A DNA stretch of 20,262 bases. It comes from Acidobacteriota bacterium. Its GTDB lineage: Bacteria; Acidobacteriota; Polarisedimenticolia; Gp22-AA2. The position numbers and the translations under genes are program-made. Numbering within the stretch: the first letter of the stretch is position 1; every line of letters starts with the position of its first letter. A model generated the notes under the pieces. The model searched no databases. It saw only the letters and a list, made by a program, of their open reading frames with translations, and was not told where the DNA came from. Of the stretch, positions 1 through 8,027 are shown one piece after another. The stretch spans positions 1 to 20,262 of the forward strand of contig JAPUIN010000180.1 of assembly GCA_027297005.1 (NCBI GenBank), read 5' to 3'.

Positions 1-39
1 GCCGACCGCGCCGCGGTCCCATCAATACGGGAGGTGATG

Positions 40-804
40 ATGCTCCTCGAGGGGAAGAAGGTTCTGATTGTCGGCGTTGCGAACAAGCGCAGCATCGCCT
101 GGTCCATTGCCGGGGCGCTCAGTCGCGAGGGGGCGCGGCTGGCCTTCAATTACCAGAGTGATCGTCTCGAGGAGAACGTGAAGGGGCTGGCGGCGAACCT
201 GCCCGGATCCCTCGTCCACCGGTGCGATGTGACGAAGGATGACGAGATCGATGCCCTGTTCGGCAAGGTCAAAGCGGAATTCGGTGGCCTCGACATCCTG
301 GTCCACTGTGTTGCGTTCGCCAACCGCGAGGATCTCGAAAAGGATTTCTACACCGTCTCCCGCGAGGGGTTCAGGATGGCGCTCGACATCAGCGCCTACT
401 CGCTCACGGCGCTGGCGCAACGCGCTGCGCCGCTGATGGAGAACGGGGGGAGCATCCTCGCGCTGACCTACATGGGGAGCGAACGGGTCGTGCCGCAGTA
501 CAACATCATGGGGGTCGCCAAGGCCGCGCTCGAATCGAGCATCCGCTATCTGGCCCACGATCTGGGGCGCAGGAACATACGGGTCAACGGAATCTCCGCC
601 GGCCCGATCAGCACGCTGGCGGCGCGCGGCATTCCCGGCTTCACCAAGATGCTGGCCCACGTACGCGAGAAAGCGCCCCTGCCGAGGAATACCGAGCCGG
701 CCGAGGTCGGCGACGCCGCCCTGTTCCTTTGCTCCGACATGGCGCGCGGGATCACCGGCGAGGTTCTGTTCGTGGACAATGGTTACCACATCATGGGGAT
801 GTAG
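40..804 (+). CDS. fabI: Enoyl-[acyl-carrier-protein] reductase FabI
   Basis: NADH/NADPH-dependent enoyl-ACP reductase, last step of each fatty-acid elongation round, cytoplasmic. The protein is a short-chain dehydrogenase/reductase of FabI type. It shows the N-terminal nucleotide-binding segment GVANKRSIAW, the catalytic pair Tyr-X6-Lys in YNIMGVAK (about residues 154 and 161), an upstream Tyr in LTYMGSER, and the C-terminal SDMARGITGEVLFVDNGYH. Its length, about 254 residues, is normal. Three start codons lie in tandem (GTG 34, ATG 37, ATG 40). I chose ATG 40 because GGGAGG at 29-34 then sits 5 nt upstream. The triclosan-pocket segment HCVAFAN carries Ala where E. coli has Gly93, as in Bacillus/Staphylococcus FabI. 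The ABC-transporter gene follows after 21 nt and may be cotranscribed, with no obvious functional link. Confidence 0.95.
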   Translation: MLLEGKKVLIVGVANKRSIAWSIAGALSREGARLAFNYQSDRLEENVKGLAANLPGSLVHRCDVTKDDEIDALFGKVKAEFGGLDILVHCVAFANREDLEKDFYTVSREGFRMALDISAYSLTALAQRAAPLMENGGSILALTYMGSERVVPQYNIMGVAKAALESSIRYLAHDLGRRNIRVNGISAGPISTLAARGIPGFTKMLAHVREKAPLPRNTEPAEVGDAALFLCSDMARGITGEVLFVDNGYHIMGM

Positions 805-825
805 ACGGTCGACTCTCTCTGCCTG

Positions 826-1737
826 ATGACGGAAGCGCTCTCCAAGACCTACCGGGCGGGGGCCTGGAGGCGGCCGGTACGCGCCCTGCACGAACTCGAC
901 CTGCGGGTCGAGCAGGGGAGCGTCTTCGGCCTGCTCGGCCCCAACGGCGCCGGCAAGACGACCCTGGCCAAACTTCTGCTCGGCATTGTGTCTCCGACGG
1001 GGGGTCGCGCCACCGTGCTCGGGCGTCCGCCGGGGGACGTCGGGGCGAAGGCGCGCATCGGCTACCTCCCCGAGAATCACCGCTACCCCTCCCACCTGAC
1101 CGGCGAGCAGGTCCTTCACTACTTCGGGCGCCTGTCCGGCATGGACTCCGCGACCCGCACGCGCCGTGTCGAGGACCTGCTGCGTCGCGTCCGGATGGAG
1201 GAATGGCGCCGCGTGCGCGTGAGCCGTTACTCGAAGGGAATGATGCAGCGGCTCGGCATGGCGCAGGCGATCCTGAACGAGCCGGACTTTCTGCTGCTGG
1301 ATGAGCCGACCGACGGCGTCGATCCGATCGGGCGACGCGAGATTCGTGATCTCCTCCTCGAGCAGCGCGAGCGCGGTGCGACCGTCTTCCTCAACTCCCA
1401 CCTGCTGTCCGAGGTCGAGAGGATCTGCGATCGCGTGGCGATCCTGAAGGATGGCCGGATGGTGAGGGAGGGAAGGGTCGACGACCTGACCCGCGCCCGG
1501 AGCGTCTACGAGATCGTCGTGAGGGGGCTCAAACCGGAGATCGTTCCGGCCCTGCATGCGGCGGTCCCGGACGTGAAGTTGAAGGGGAATCGTCTGGAAG
1601 CGGCCACTGACGAAGACGGGCTCAATCGATTGATCGATGCGCTGCGTCAACGAGGGGTCGTGATCACGGCGGTGATTCCCGGCCGCGAGAGCCTCGAGGA
1701 GGTTTTCGTGAAGGTGATCGGCGAGGAGGATCCGTGA
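826..1737 (+). CDS. ABC transporter ATP-binding protein (ABC-2 / NatA type)
   Basis: Cytoplasmic ATPase subunit of an ABC-2-type exporter, pairing with the permease encoded immediately downstream. Visible motifs are Walker A GPNGAGKT (residues 38-45), a Q-loop region with Glu in IGYLPEN (about 79-84), as is common in this subfamily, signature YSKGMMQR (135-142), Walker B FLLLDEP (155-161) and the H-loop His192. About 80 residues follow the nucleotide-binding domain, a C-terminal extension usual in this group. The ATG at 826 has no Shine-Dalgarno sequence. An in-frame stop at 802-804, which is the fabI stop, limits how far upstream the start can lie, so translation may be coupled to fabI. The stop overlaps the permease start by 4 bp (GTGA). 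The substrate cannot be read from the sequence. Confidence 0.93.
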   Translation: MTEALSKTYRAGAWRRPVRALHELDLRVEQGSVFGLLGPNGAGKTTLAKLLLGIVSPTGGRATVLGRPPGDVGAKARIGYLPENHRYPSHLTGEQVLHYFGRLSGMDSATRTRRVEDLLRRVRMEEWRRVRVSRYSKGMMQRLGMAQAILNEPDFLLLDEPTDGVDPIGRREIRDLLLEQRERGATVFLNSHLLSEVERICDRVAILKDGRMVREGRVDDLTRARSVYEIVVRGLKPEIVPALHAAVPDVKLKGNRLEAATDEDGLNRLIDALRQRGVVITAVIPGRESLEEVFVKVIGEEDP

Positions 1738-2582
1738 AGATCGGCGCGATCGTCCTCGATACCTTCCGCGAGCTGATGCACAGGAAGACCCTGCCGATCT
1801 TCTTCGGCATCATCACCATCACGCACCTCTTCTTCCTGCTCGCCCTGCACACCGACATCGCGGAGGGAACGATCGCGTCACTGAAGGTGCTGGGGATGCA
1901 GGGGAACACGAGCGGCGCCATCCCGGTCGACAAATTCGTCAGCGGGATCCAGGCCGGCATCGCCTTCGTTCTCTATCCGCTCGGCATTCTGCTCGCCGTC
2001 TTCTCCACGGCCAGCCTCGTGCCGCGCATGCTCGAAAAGGGATCGATCGATCTGCTGCTGTCCAAGCCGGTCTCCCGCCCCGTGCTGTTCGCGTCGCGGT
2101 TCCTGGGGGCGTTCGTGGTGGCCTCCGCCCACCTGCTCTATCTGGCGTTCGGGATCGGGATCATTCTGGGGGCCAAGACCGGGGTCTGGAACGGCGGGTT
2201 CCTGCTGTCCGGTCTGATGGTCTCGCTGTACTTCGGCGCTCTGCTCGCCTTCCTCGTGCTGGTCGGCGTGCTGCTGCGATCGACATCGGCCAGCGTGATG
2301 ATCACCGCGCTGATCTTCCTGGTCAGCCTCGTCATGCATGGGGCCCACCAGAGCACGGCGTGGATCCAGGTCCTGTCCAGCCCGTTCTGGCGCACCGTGG
2401 TGCGCACGTCTGTCGAGGTGGTCTATCATGTCCTGCCCAGAACGTACGATTTCGCGCGGATGGCGGGAGCGCTGACCCTCGGGACCGAGGCCCCGATCCT
2501 GTGGCCCACCCTCAATACGATGCTGTCGGGCACTGCGGCTCTGGCGGTGGCGACCCTCTACTTCACGCGCAAGGATTACTGA
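1734..2582 (+). CDS. ABC-2 type transporter permease
   Basis: Integral inner-membrane permease of about 282 residues with roughly six hydrophobic segments. The first lies near residues 20-38, and others near 75-95, 120-145, 155-180, 185-205 and 255-275. The segment after the second helix, PRMLEKGSIDLLLSKPVSR, is typical of ABC-2 permeases of the NosY/YhaP kind. A long extracytoplasmic stretch separates TM1 from TM2. The GTG start at 1734 overlaps the ATPase stop (GTGA), which fixes the start and implies translational coupling. It probably forms a transporter of two ATPase and two permease subunits. Substrate unknown; the downstream lipoprotein may be a partner. Confidence 0.9.
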   Translation: MKIGAIVLDTFRELMHRKTLPIFFGIITITHLFFLLALHTDIAEGTIASLKVLGMQGNTSGAIPVDKFVSGIQAGIAFVLYPLGILLAVFSTASLVPRMLEKGSIDLLLSKPVSRPVLFASRFLGAFVVASAHLLYLAFGIGIILGAKTGVWNGGFLLSGLMVSLYFGALLAFLVLVGVLLRSTSASVMITALIFLVSLVMHGAHQSTAWIQVLSSPFWRTVVRTSVEVVYHVLPRTYDFARMAGALTLGTEAPILWPTLNTMLSGTAALAVATLYFTRKDY

Positions 2583-2625
2583 ACAGGCTGAACGAAGCGG
2601 GCGATGACCCGCACGGGAGATCGAG

Positions 2626-3618
2626 ATGAGGAGATCGAAGGCCGGTGTGGCGATGATCGCGCTCATGGCGCTGACCTTGGCGGGTTGCGCACGCGAGCTC
2701 TCGGGTGCATCGGTCCTCCGCTCGAGCGCCCTCTCCTCACTCCCGAGGGAAAGCGTCGGACTGTTCGTCGTGGAGGTCGGCTCCCTGAAACGGATGCAGA
2801 GCTTCTCGACCTGGATGGAGCAGATGGCCGAGGCGGCGGAGAGCGGCGGGCCGTTCCGCGAAATTCGCAACCGCCTTGGGCTCGAAGCGGTGAAAAAGCT
2901 CGATCGTCTGGGCCTCGTCGTCATGCCGGTCGAAGGGTTGGGGCTCGGATACGGAATCCTGGTGGAGGGAGAGTTCGATCAGGAGGCGCTGCGCGAGATG
3001 ATGGGCGGCGAGGAGATCATCACCTTCCTGCAGATCGAGGGGGAGCCGGACCTCAGCGCCACCGTCATTGAGGGTGGACACCTGGCCCTCGGCCCGCGCG
3101 CGGTGCTGGAGAGGATCCGGCTGAACGCGAGCGGCGGCGGCGAGGGACTCGATTTGAACGAGGGGCTCCTCAAAATGCTGGAGAGTGTGGAGGCATCGTC
3201 GCAGGTGTGGGGGGCCGTCGACTGCCGGGCGCTGGCCGATCTGGCTCGCACGACGGGCGGCGCCCTGATGTTCGACAAAGGGCCGATCCCGGACAGCGCG
3301 CTGTCGAACGCCCTCGAATCGCTTGCCTTCCAGGGGCGCTTCGGGCGGGACCTGGAGTTCGACCTGTTCGGAGAAACGGATGCCGAGGAGAACGCCCAGC
3401 TGCTCGCCGACACGCTGCGCGGGCTGATCGCGTTCGGCCGGATCGGCGCGAGCCAGAATCCCGAGAGCGACTGGAGCGAGCTGCTCGACGGGATCGAGAT
3501 CGAGCAGGAGGGGAGCAGAATCACTCTGCGCGGCACGATTCCTGAGAAGACGCTCGTCGCGCTGGCGGAGAGCGTCGGCGCCGCCGCTCCCGCTCTTCCC
3601 GTCGCGCCGGAGGACTAG
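2626..3618 (+). CDS. Predicted lipoprotein of unknown function
   Basis: I do not recognise a named family. The N-terminus is a clear lipoprotein signal: basic MRRSK, a hydrophobic core, then lipobox LAGC with the lipidated Cys at residue 21. The mature protein (about 310 residues) is acidic, without further membrane segments, and alternates beta-rich hydrophobic stretches with Glu/Asp-rich helices. It loosely resembles DUF3352-like envelope proteins, but I cannot confirm this. The start at 2626 is supported by GGGAG about 8 nt upstream. It follows the permease after 43 nt on the same strand, so it is likely a transporter-associated or independently sorted envelope lipoprotein. The C-terminus ends in a Pro/Ala-rich tail, and its TAG stop lies inside a 12-bp inverted repeat. 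Confidence 0.75.
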   Translation: MRRSKAGVAMIALMALTLAGCARELSGASVLRSSALSSLPRESVGLFVVEVGSLKRMQSFSTWMEQMAEAAESGGPFREIRNRLGLEAVKKLDRLGLVVMPVEGLGLGYGILVEGEFDQEALREMMGGEEIITFLQIEGEPDLSATVIEGGHLALGPRAVLERIRLNASGGGEGLDLNEGLLKMLESVEASSQVWGAVDCRALADLARTTGGALMFDKGPIPDSALSNALESLAFQGRFGRDLEFDLFGETDAEENAQLLADTLRGLIAFGRIGASQNPESDWSELLDGIEIEQEGSRITLRGTIPEKTLVALAESVGAAAPALPVAPED

Positions 3619-3690
3619 GAGCCCGTTCCGAGATCCCGCGGCGACGTGCCGAACGCGACCCGACGCAATACCCGGACAGGCTCCTAGTCC
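3612..3690. terminator. Inverted repeat across the stop codons of two convergent genes
   Basis: GGACTAGGAGCC at 3612-3623 is matched by its exact reverse complement at 3679-3690. Each arm contains the TAG stop of one of the two convergent genes (3616-3618 on +, 3684-3686 on -). The interior is GC-rich with no T-run. It could be a bidirectional terminator or an intergenic repeat (REP-like) shared with other loci. Arm identity is seen directly; function is inferred. Confidence 0.55.
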
Positions 3691-4631
3691 GGACCGATCG
3701 TCTGAGACGCCATCCTCATGATCGCCTCCGGGCCGGTTCCCGCCGCCACACTTCCGATCCACCATGCCTGGCGGTGCGTCTGGCGCTCGCCGGGACGGAG
3801 CTGGCGGAGCGGCGCGTGCACCTCGATCTCGAGGTAGTTGTATTCGGGCGAGTTGTAAACCTCGATGATCGCGTCGTGCGCGTATGGCGCGCCCGCGTCG
3901 ATCGCGAACCGCCGTGCCATGGCGATCACCCGGTCCGCCAGCGGACGGAGCGCCACCACTGCGCCGCGAGGCGTGCGGGTCCCGAACTTGAAGTGCTGCG
4001 GGAGCCGGCAGGGGACCTCGGTCCAGCCATCCTTCTCGCGCAGGAGCCGTCCAGACAGCGCGACGCTGTCCCCCTCCTCCGGGTAGGCGCGCACGCCTTG
4101 AGCAGGGGAGGGCAGGTAGACATCCATGGCACGCAGGCACTGGGTCACGTCCCAGATCCCCCGCGAGATTTCGTCTGCGCCGGTGTTCTCGATCTCCTGA
4201 TCCAGGATCAGGACGCCGCCCGGGCGCAGCGTGATCCGACGCGTCAGGCGCACGGATGTCTCGCGGCAGGCCGGGCTCTCCATGCTGAGCGTGTCTCCGT
4301 CGACCCGGACGCGATACCGGCCCGCGTCGAGATCGAGCGGCGGGATCCCCTCCCACCAGGAGGATTGAGGGGCGATCCAGGTCTTGTCCCCGCCCCAGAG
4401 CCGGAAGCCGAGCCGGCGCTTCAGGGCGCGCAGGTCCGTCGCTCCGTCGAGATCGAACACCTCGCCGAGATGCTCCTGCTGGACGAACAGAAGCTCGGTC
4501 CCCTCGTGGGTGAGGGAGATGATCCGGCCGCCGAGATCAGGCGCGACGCCAATCGCGAGGGGCCCGCACACGAGGCGGTATCCCTTCCAGCCGTAGAAGA
4601 CCGCTTCTTCGATCTGGGGAGCGTCGTTCAT
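3684..4631 (-). CDS. DUF4380 / galactose-mutarotase-like protein
   Basis: Predicted beta-sandwich protein of the galactose mutarotase-like superfamily, probably DUF4380. It is about 315 residues, soluble, without signal peptide. Near the N-terminus it has the family-like stretch VAPDLGGRIISLTHEG (about residues 29-44). This is followed by FRLWGGDKTWIAPQ, a central beta-rich region with QEIENTGADEISRGIWDVTQ, and the late motif EVYNSPEYNYLEIEVHAPL, where mutarotase-fold proteins usually place active-site acidic and aromatic residues. The exact substrate is unknown; a sugar-binding or carbohydrate-processing role fits. It lies 63 nt downstream of the GH15 gene on the same strand, so the two may be cotranscribed. 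No strong ribosome-binding site precedes ATG 4631. Confidence 0.72.
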   Translation of the reverse strand: MNDAPQIEEAVFYGWKGYRLVCGPLAIGVAPDLGGRIISLTHEGTELLFVQQEHLGEVFDLDGATDLRALKRRLGFRLWGGDKTWIAPQSSWWEGIPPLDLDAGRYRVRVDGDTLSMESPACRETSVRLTRRITLRPGGVLILDQEIENTGADEISRGIWDVTQCLRAMDVYLPSPAQGVRAYPEEGDSVALSGRLLREKDGWTEVPCRLPQHFKFGTRTPRGAVVALRPLADRVIAMARRFAIDAGAPYAHDAIIEVYNSPEYNYLEIEVHAPLRQLRPGERQTHRQAWWIGSVAAGTGPEAIMRMASQTIGPD

Positions 4632-4694
4632 GACCGGCTCGAATCGAGGGGCGTGCGGAGCGTGCGATCGGCTCCGGCGCGGACAGGCACGGTA

Positions 4695-6515
4695 TCAGGG
4701 GCGAGGGCGGGAGAGCGCCCGGTCCAGATTCACCGCGGCGCTGATCAGGCCGAGGTGGGTGAACGCCTGGGGGAAATTCCCCAGGGCTTCGCCGCTCGGG
4801 CCGAGCTCCTCGGCGTACAACCCCAGGTGATTGGCATAGCCGAGCATCTTCTCGAAGAAGAACCGCGCCTTCTCCAGGTCTCCGGCCCGGCTCAGGCATT
4901 CGACGTACCAGAAGCTGCACATGCAGAATGTCCCCTCCTTGCCGCGCAGTCCGTCCGAAGCCGAATCCTTCGTCCGGTAGCGGTAAACGAGGGAGTCGTC
5001 GACCAGCTCCCGCTCGATCGCCCTCAACGTCGACAGCCAGCGAGGATCAGTCGGCCCCACGAACTTCACCAGCGGCATCAGCAGGTTGGCGGCATCGAGG
5101 TTCTTCGCTCCTTTGTACTGCACGAACGCCTGGAGCTGCGGGTCCCAGAAATCTTTGAAGATGTTCAGGTAGATCTCATCGCGCACGCGCAGCCAGCGAT
5201 CGAGAGGAGCGGGGAACGATCGCTTGATCGCGAGCCGGATGCCGCGATCAATCGCCACCCAGCACATGACGCGGGAGTAGAGAAATTCCTGGCGCCCGCC
5301 GCGGATCTCCCAGATCCCCTCGTCCTTCTTGCGCCAGTTGGAGACGACCCAGTCGATCAGACGCACCAGGTTCCGCCAGAGGTCGAACGAGATCGGCTCG
5401 CCGTACTTGTTGTAAAGGTAGACCGAGTCCATCAGCTCGCCGTAGATGTCGAGCTGCAGCTGGTTGTAGGCGCCGTTGCCGATCCGGACGGGGGACGATT
5501 GCCGGTAGCCCTCGAGATGACCGAGCTCCTGCTCGGTGAGGTCGTGGCGCCCGTCGATCCCGTACATGATCTGCAGGGAGCCGTCGGGATTGAGCTCGCC
5601 GCAGCGTGCCTCGATCCAGCGCATGAAGGCGGCCGCCTCATTCGTGTAACCGAGGCGGATCAGGGCGTAGAGGGTGAACGAGGCGTCCCGAATCCATGTG
5701 TAACGGTAGTCCCAGTTGCGTTCGCCGCCGATCTCCTCGGGGAGGCCGAAGGTCGGCGCGGCCACGATCGAGCCGTAGGTCTTCGAGGTCAGCATCTTCA
5801 GAGTCAGGGCGGAGCGGTTGACCATCTCCCGCCAGCGCCCCGAATAGGCGCAGGAGCCGAGCCATCGTCGCCAGAAATTCACCGTCCGCTTGAACGATTC
5901 GGGGACGAAGTCGGGGGCGCTCGACGGGGATTCCACCCCTTCTAACGCCTGCTCGAGGACGAACGAGGCGGTCTCACCGGCGTTCAGGGTGAATTCGGCG
6001 ACGGCGGCGCCGTTGACGACCCGGACGGGGACGGAGCAGCGCAGGCGCAGCGCCATCCGGTCGGGGCCGCGCGAGGTGAACAGGACCTCGTGACCCTTCT
6101 GCTCCGCCTGGTGATCGGCGCGCCCGTAATCGAATCGGGGATCGCAGACCATCCGGTACGGGACGACGCCGCGGACCGTCTTCGCCCGGCGCACCAGGTC
6201 GTGGGCGGTCGCACCCCGCTCCACCGGCATGAAGTCGGAGACCTCCGAGACGCCGTCCTGGGAAAGAAAACGGGTCAGGAGGACGTTCGTGTCAGGGAGA
6301 TACAGCTGCCGGTGCCGGCCGTTTCCGAGTGTCGGCGCGATCTGGAAGCGGCCGCCTTTCCGGTCGTCGACGAGTGCAGCGAAGATCGTCGGGGAGTCGA
6401 AGTGGGGAAACGACATCATGTCGATCGATCCGTCCATCCCCACGAGCGCAACGCTGTGCAGATCACCGACGATGCCGTAGTTTTCAATCGGTTGGTACGA
6501 CACGGATCCCCCCAT
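4695..6515 (-). CDS. Glycoside hydrolase family 15 protein (glucoamylase/trehalase-like)
   Basis: Cytoplasmic alpha-glucan or trehalose hydrolase of family GH15, about 606 residues, close to the usual bacterial length. The N-terminal beta-domain begins [20 protein letters not shown]. The (alpha/alpha)6 catalytic domain includes the segment [20 protein letters not shown] (about 248-267) followed by [13 protein letters not shown]. It also includes [15 protein letters not shown] (346-360), [10 protein letters not shown] (398-407, likely the catalytic-acid region), [17 protein letters not shown] and [20 protein letters not shown] (568-587, likely the catalytic-base region). No signal peptide is seen. 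ATG 6515 has no clear SD; a GTG at 6503-6501, preceded by GGGGGGA, is an alternative start. Whether trehalose, maltose or longer glucans are cleaved is not decided by these motifs. Confidence 0.9.
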   Translation of the reverse strand: MGGSVSYQPIENYGIVGDLHSVALVGMDGSIDMMSFPHFDSPTIFAALVDDRKGGRFQIAPTLGNGRHRQLYLPDTNVLLTRFLSQDGVSEVSDFMPVERGATAHDLVRRAKTVRGVVPYRMVCDPRFDYGRADHQAEQKGHEVLFTSRGPDRMALRLRCSVPVRVVNGAAVAEFTLNAGETASFVLEQALEGVESPSSAPDFVPESFKRTVNFWRRWLGSCAYSGRWREMVNRSALTLKMLTSKTYGSIVAAPTFGLPEEIGGERNWDYRYTWIRDASFTLYALIRLGYTNEAAAFMRWIEARCGELNPDGSLQIMYGIDGRHDLTEQELGHLEGYRQSSPVRIGNGAYNQLQLDIYGELMDSVYLYNKYGEPISFDLWRNLVRLIDWVVSNWRKKDEGIWEIRGGRQEFLYSRVMCWVAIDRGIRLAIKRSFPAPLDRWLRVRDEIYLNIFKDFWDPQLQAFVQYKGAKNLDAANLLMPLVKFVGPTDPRWLSTLRAIERELVDDSLVYRYRTKDSASDGLRGKEGTFCMCSFWYVECLSRAGDLEKARFFFEKMLGYANHLGLYAEELGPSGEALGNFPQAFTHLGLISAAVNLDRALSRPRP

Positions 6516-6611
6516 GAAGGCGCGTGCAGGCTTCAGCCGGACGCGGCCCGTCTCGTTCGCGGTGCTTCACTCGTCGGGAACTTGCCCGTCGTAGCCGCCA
6601 CCGCACCGTCA

Positions 6612-7172
6612 TCATTTTCCGTTGTCGCGCCGGCCCAGATCAATGAGCTCGATCCCAAGGCGGCGTGCCACCTGGATGCTCTTGGCGTCGCGGTAAAACT
6701 CGCCGTAGTAAAGCCTGCGTATACCCGCGTTGGCGATCAGCTTGAAACAGTTCCAGCATGGGCTCGCCGTCGTGTAGATCTCCGCTCCCTCAATCATCAC
6801 GCCGTTCTTAGCCGCCTGAAGGATGGTGTTCGCCTCGGCGTGAATCGTGGCCACGCAGTGACCCCCCTCGAGGTCGTGCCCGGCGTCGTCGCAGTGAGGC
6901 ATCCCGCGGATCGACCCATTGTAACCGGTCGACAGGATCGTCCGGTCCCGGACGATGACGGCGCCGACATGCTTGCGATCGCAGGTGGAGCGGCTGGCGA
7001 CCTGCCGCGCGATGTTCATGAAGTAGGTGTGCCAGTCGACGCGGCGCGTCGCAGCGCTCGCGGCCCCTCGGGCGCGCCTGCGTGGCGTGATCCCGGACAA
7101 CCGTGCGGACGACCGGGCGGTCGATCGTGCGGAGGACCGTGTCCCCGATCGTCGCGCCCTGGTTCCCTTCAT
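6612..7172 (-). CDS. dCMP deaminase family protein (ComEB-like) with Arg-rich N-terminal tail
   Basis: Zinc-dependent deoxycytidylate deaminase, converting dCMP to dUMP for thymidylate synthesis. Counting from ATG 7172, the core starts at VDWHTYFMNIARQVASRSTC (about residue 45). It carries KHVGAVIV, GYNGSIRGMPHCDDAG and the catalytic zinc signature HAEANTIL (His111, Glu113) with SPCWNC (Cys139, Cys142). Ahead of the core lie about 44 residues rich in Arg, Ser, Thr and Ala, absent from textbook homologues. The frame could open at GTG 7190 instead, but ATG 7172 has a G-rich stretch upstream as a possible SD. An eight-C run at 7181-7188 just before the start is a place where assembly errors could matter. 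It lies directly downstream of the cyclophilin gene, likely in one transcript. Confidence 0.9.
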   Translation of the reverse strand: MKGTRARRSGTRSSARSTARSSARLSGITPRRRARGAASAATRRVDWHTYFMNIARQVASRSTCDRKHVGAVIVRDRTILSTGYNGSIRGMPHCDDAGHDLEGGHCVATIHAEANTILQAAKNGVMIEGAEIYTTASPCWNCFKLIANAGIRRLYYGEFYRDAKSIQVARRLGIELIDLGRRDNGK

Positions 7173-7197
7173 GCGAGTCGCCCCCCCCACCCACGGC

Positions 7198-7881
7198 TCA
7201 GCGGGTCTCGATGGTGACCGATTCCATCACGACCTTCTCGATCGGCTGGGTCGAGCAGCCACGCGTTCCGCGTGGTTTGCCCGTGCAGCCGGTGGGCACG
7301 GCGGCGATCTTGTCGACGACGTCGATCCCCTCGATGACCCGGGCGAAAATCGTGTACTTGTTATCGAGGTGAGGACTGAGCTTGTGCACGATGAAGAACT
7401 GGCACGAGCCGCTGTTCGGATCGCCCCCGCGCGCCGTGGACACGGTCCCTTTCTCGTGGCTGTACTTGGTCGTGAACTCGGCCGGCATCTTTCTGGGGCC
7501 ATCCCCGGTGCCGTCGTTGTTGGGGTTGTCGTCCTTGGAGAGCGGATCCCCCCCCTGAATCATGAAGTTCGGGATCACCCGGTGGAAAGTCGTGCCATCA
7601 TAGAATTTGTCGTTTGCCAGGTCCTTGAAATTCTGGACCATCTTCGGGGCGACATCGGGCAGGAACTCGAGCACGATCGTGCCGTGGTTCGTCTTAATCA
7701 CGGCGACCTCCTGTCCTTCCTCTGCCGGTTTCGGCACATCTTCCCCCTTCTCGCTTTCCTGGGAAGACGCCGGGCCGGCCACTCCGGCCGCCAGGATCAC
7801 CATGAAGAGCGTACGGATGAAAGGCATCGCCGTCTGGCCGATTGTCCTGCCGCGGGCGGAACGGGTGTCATTCGAATTCAT
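7198..7881 (-). CDS. Secreted cyclophilin-type peptidyl-prolyl cis-trans isomerase
   Basis: Peptidyl-prolyl isomerase of the cyclophilin fold, exported to the periplasm or envelope. An 18-residue basic leader precedes a hydrophobic signal segment (about residues 20-36) ending near PASSQ, then a Glu/Lys/Pro-rich linker to about residue 58. The cyclophilin domain shows FHRVIPNFMIQGGDP (99-113, catalytic Arg101), GSCQFFIVH (158-166) and HLDNKYTIFARV (171-182). The position of the cyclosporin-binding Trp appears to be His171, as far as I can align by eye, so drug sensitivity is unlikely. A Cys-containing insertion, PTGCTGKPRGTRGCSTQ (196-212), precedes the last strand and is unusual. GGAGG lies 8 nt before ATG 7881, which supports this start over Met19. 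It is the first gene of a leftward unit with the dCMP deaminase. Confidence 0.93.
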   Translation of the reverse strand: MNSNDTRSARGRTIGQTAMPFIRTLFMVILAAGVAGPASSQESEKGEDVPKPAEEGQEVAVIKTNHGTIVLEFLPDVAPKMVQNFKDLANDKFYDGTTFHRVIPNFMIQGGDPLSKDDNPNNDGTGDGPRKMPAEFTTKYSHEKGTVSTARGGDPNSGSCQFFIVHKLSPHLDNKYTIFARVIEGIDVVDKIAAVPTGCTGKPRGTRGCSTQPIEKVVMESVTIETR

Positions 7882-7939
7882 GCAGAAACCTCCATACGGT
7901 GTCGTCTGGATCTAATGTTGAGCTGACATGGGAGGAGGA

Positions 7940-7945
7940 ATTGTA
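7940..7945 (-). promoter_or_regulatory. Possible -10 box for the cyclophilin gene
   Basis: On the minus strand TACAAT lies about 58 nt before the cyclophilin ATG. No good -35 match is found at 16-18 nt spacing. The call rests on the -10 hexamer and its place in the 146-bp divergent intergenic region. Confidence 0.3.
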
Positions 7946-7996
7946 GCAGAAGGTCTGTCGGGCTGCCACAGTCCGGGGGCTCCACCGGCCGCGTGC

Positions 7997-8002
7997 TATA
8001 CT
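7997..8002 (+). promoter_or_regulatory. Likely -10 box of the PD-(D/E)XK nuclease gene
   Basis: TATACT, preceded by TG one base upstream (GTGCTATACT), gives an extended -10-like element 25 nt before the GTG start. No recognisable -35 is present, which an extended -10 could tolerate. The SD GGAGGG at 8013-8018 lies between this box and the start. Confidence 0.45.
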
Positions 8003-8027
8003 CGGCCGCTTCGGAGGGTCGGCGCCC

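Noticed and set aside
22..1650. A 542-codon open frame on the - strand
   Set aside because: Antisense to fabI and the ABC ATPase; no recognisable domain and shadow-type composition.
2737..4356. A 539-codon open frame on the - strand
   Set aside because: Covers the lipoprotein gene antisense and part of DUF4380 out of frame; no family signal.
3774..5945. A 723-codon open frame on the + strand
   Set aside because: It lies antisense to the GH15 and DUF4380 genes, whose motifs are unambiguous; its translation is Arg/Pro/His-rich low-complexity, typical of a GC-rich shadow frame.
7027..7926. A 299-codon + strand frame opposite the cyclophilin gene
   Set aside because: Antisense to a gene with clear cyclophilin motifs; it continues through the promoter region without any recognisable domain.
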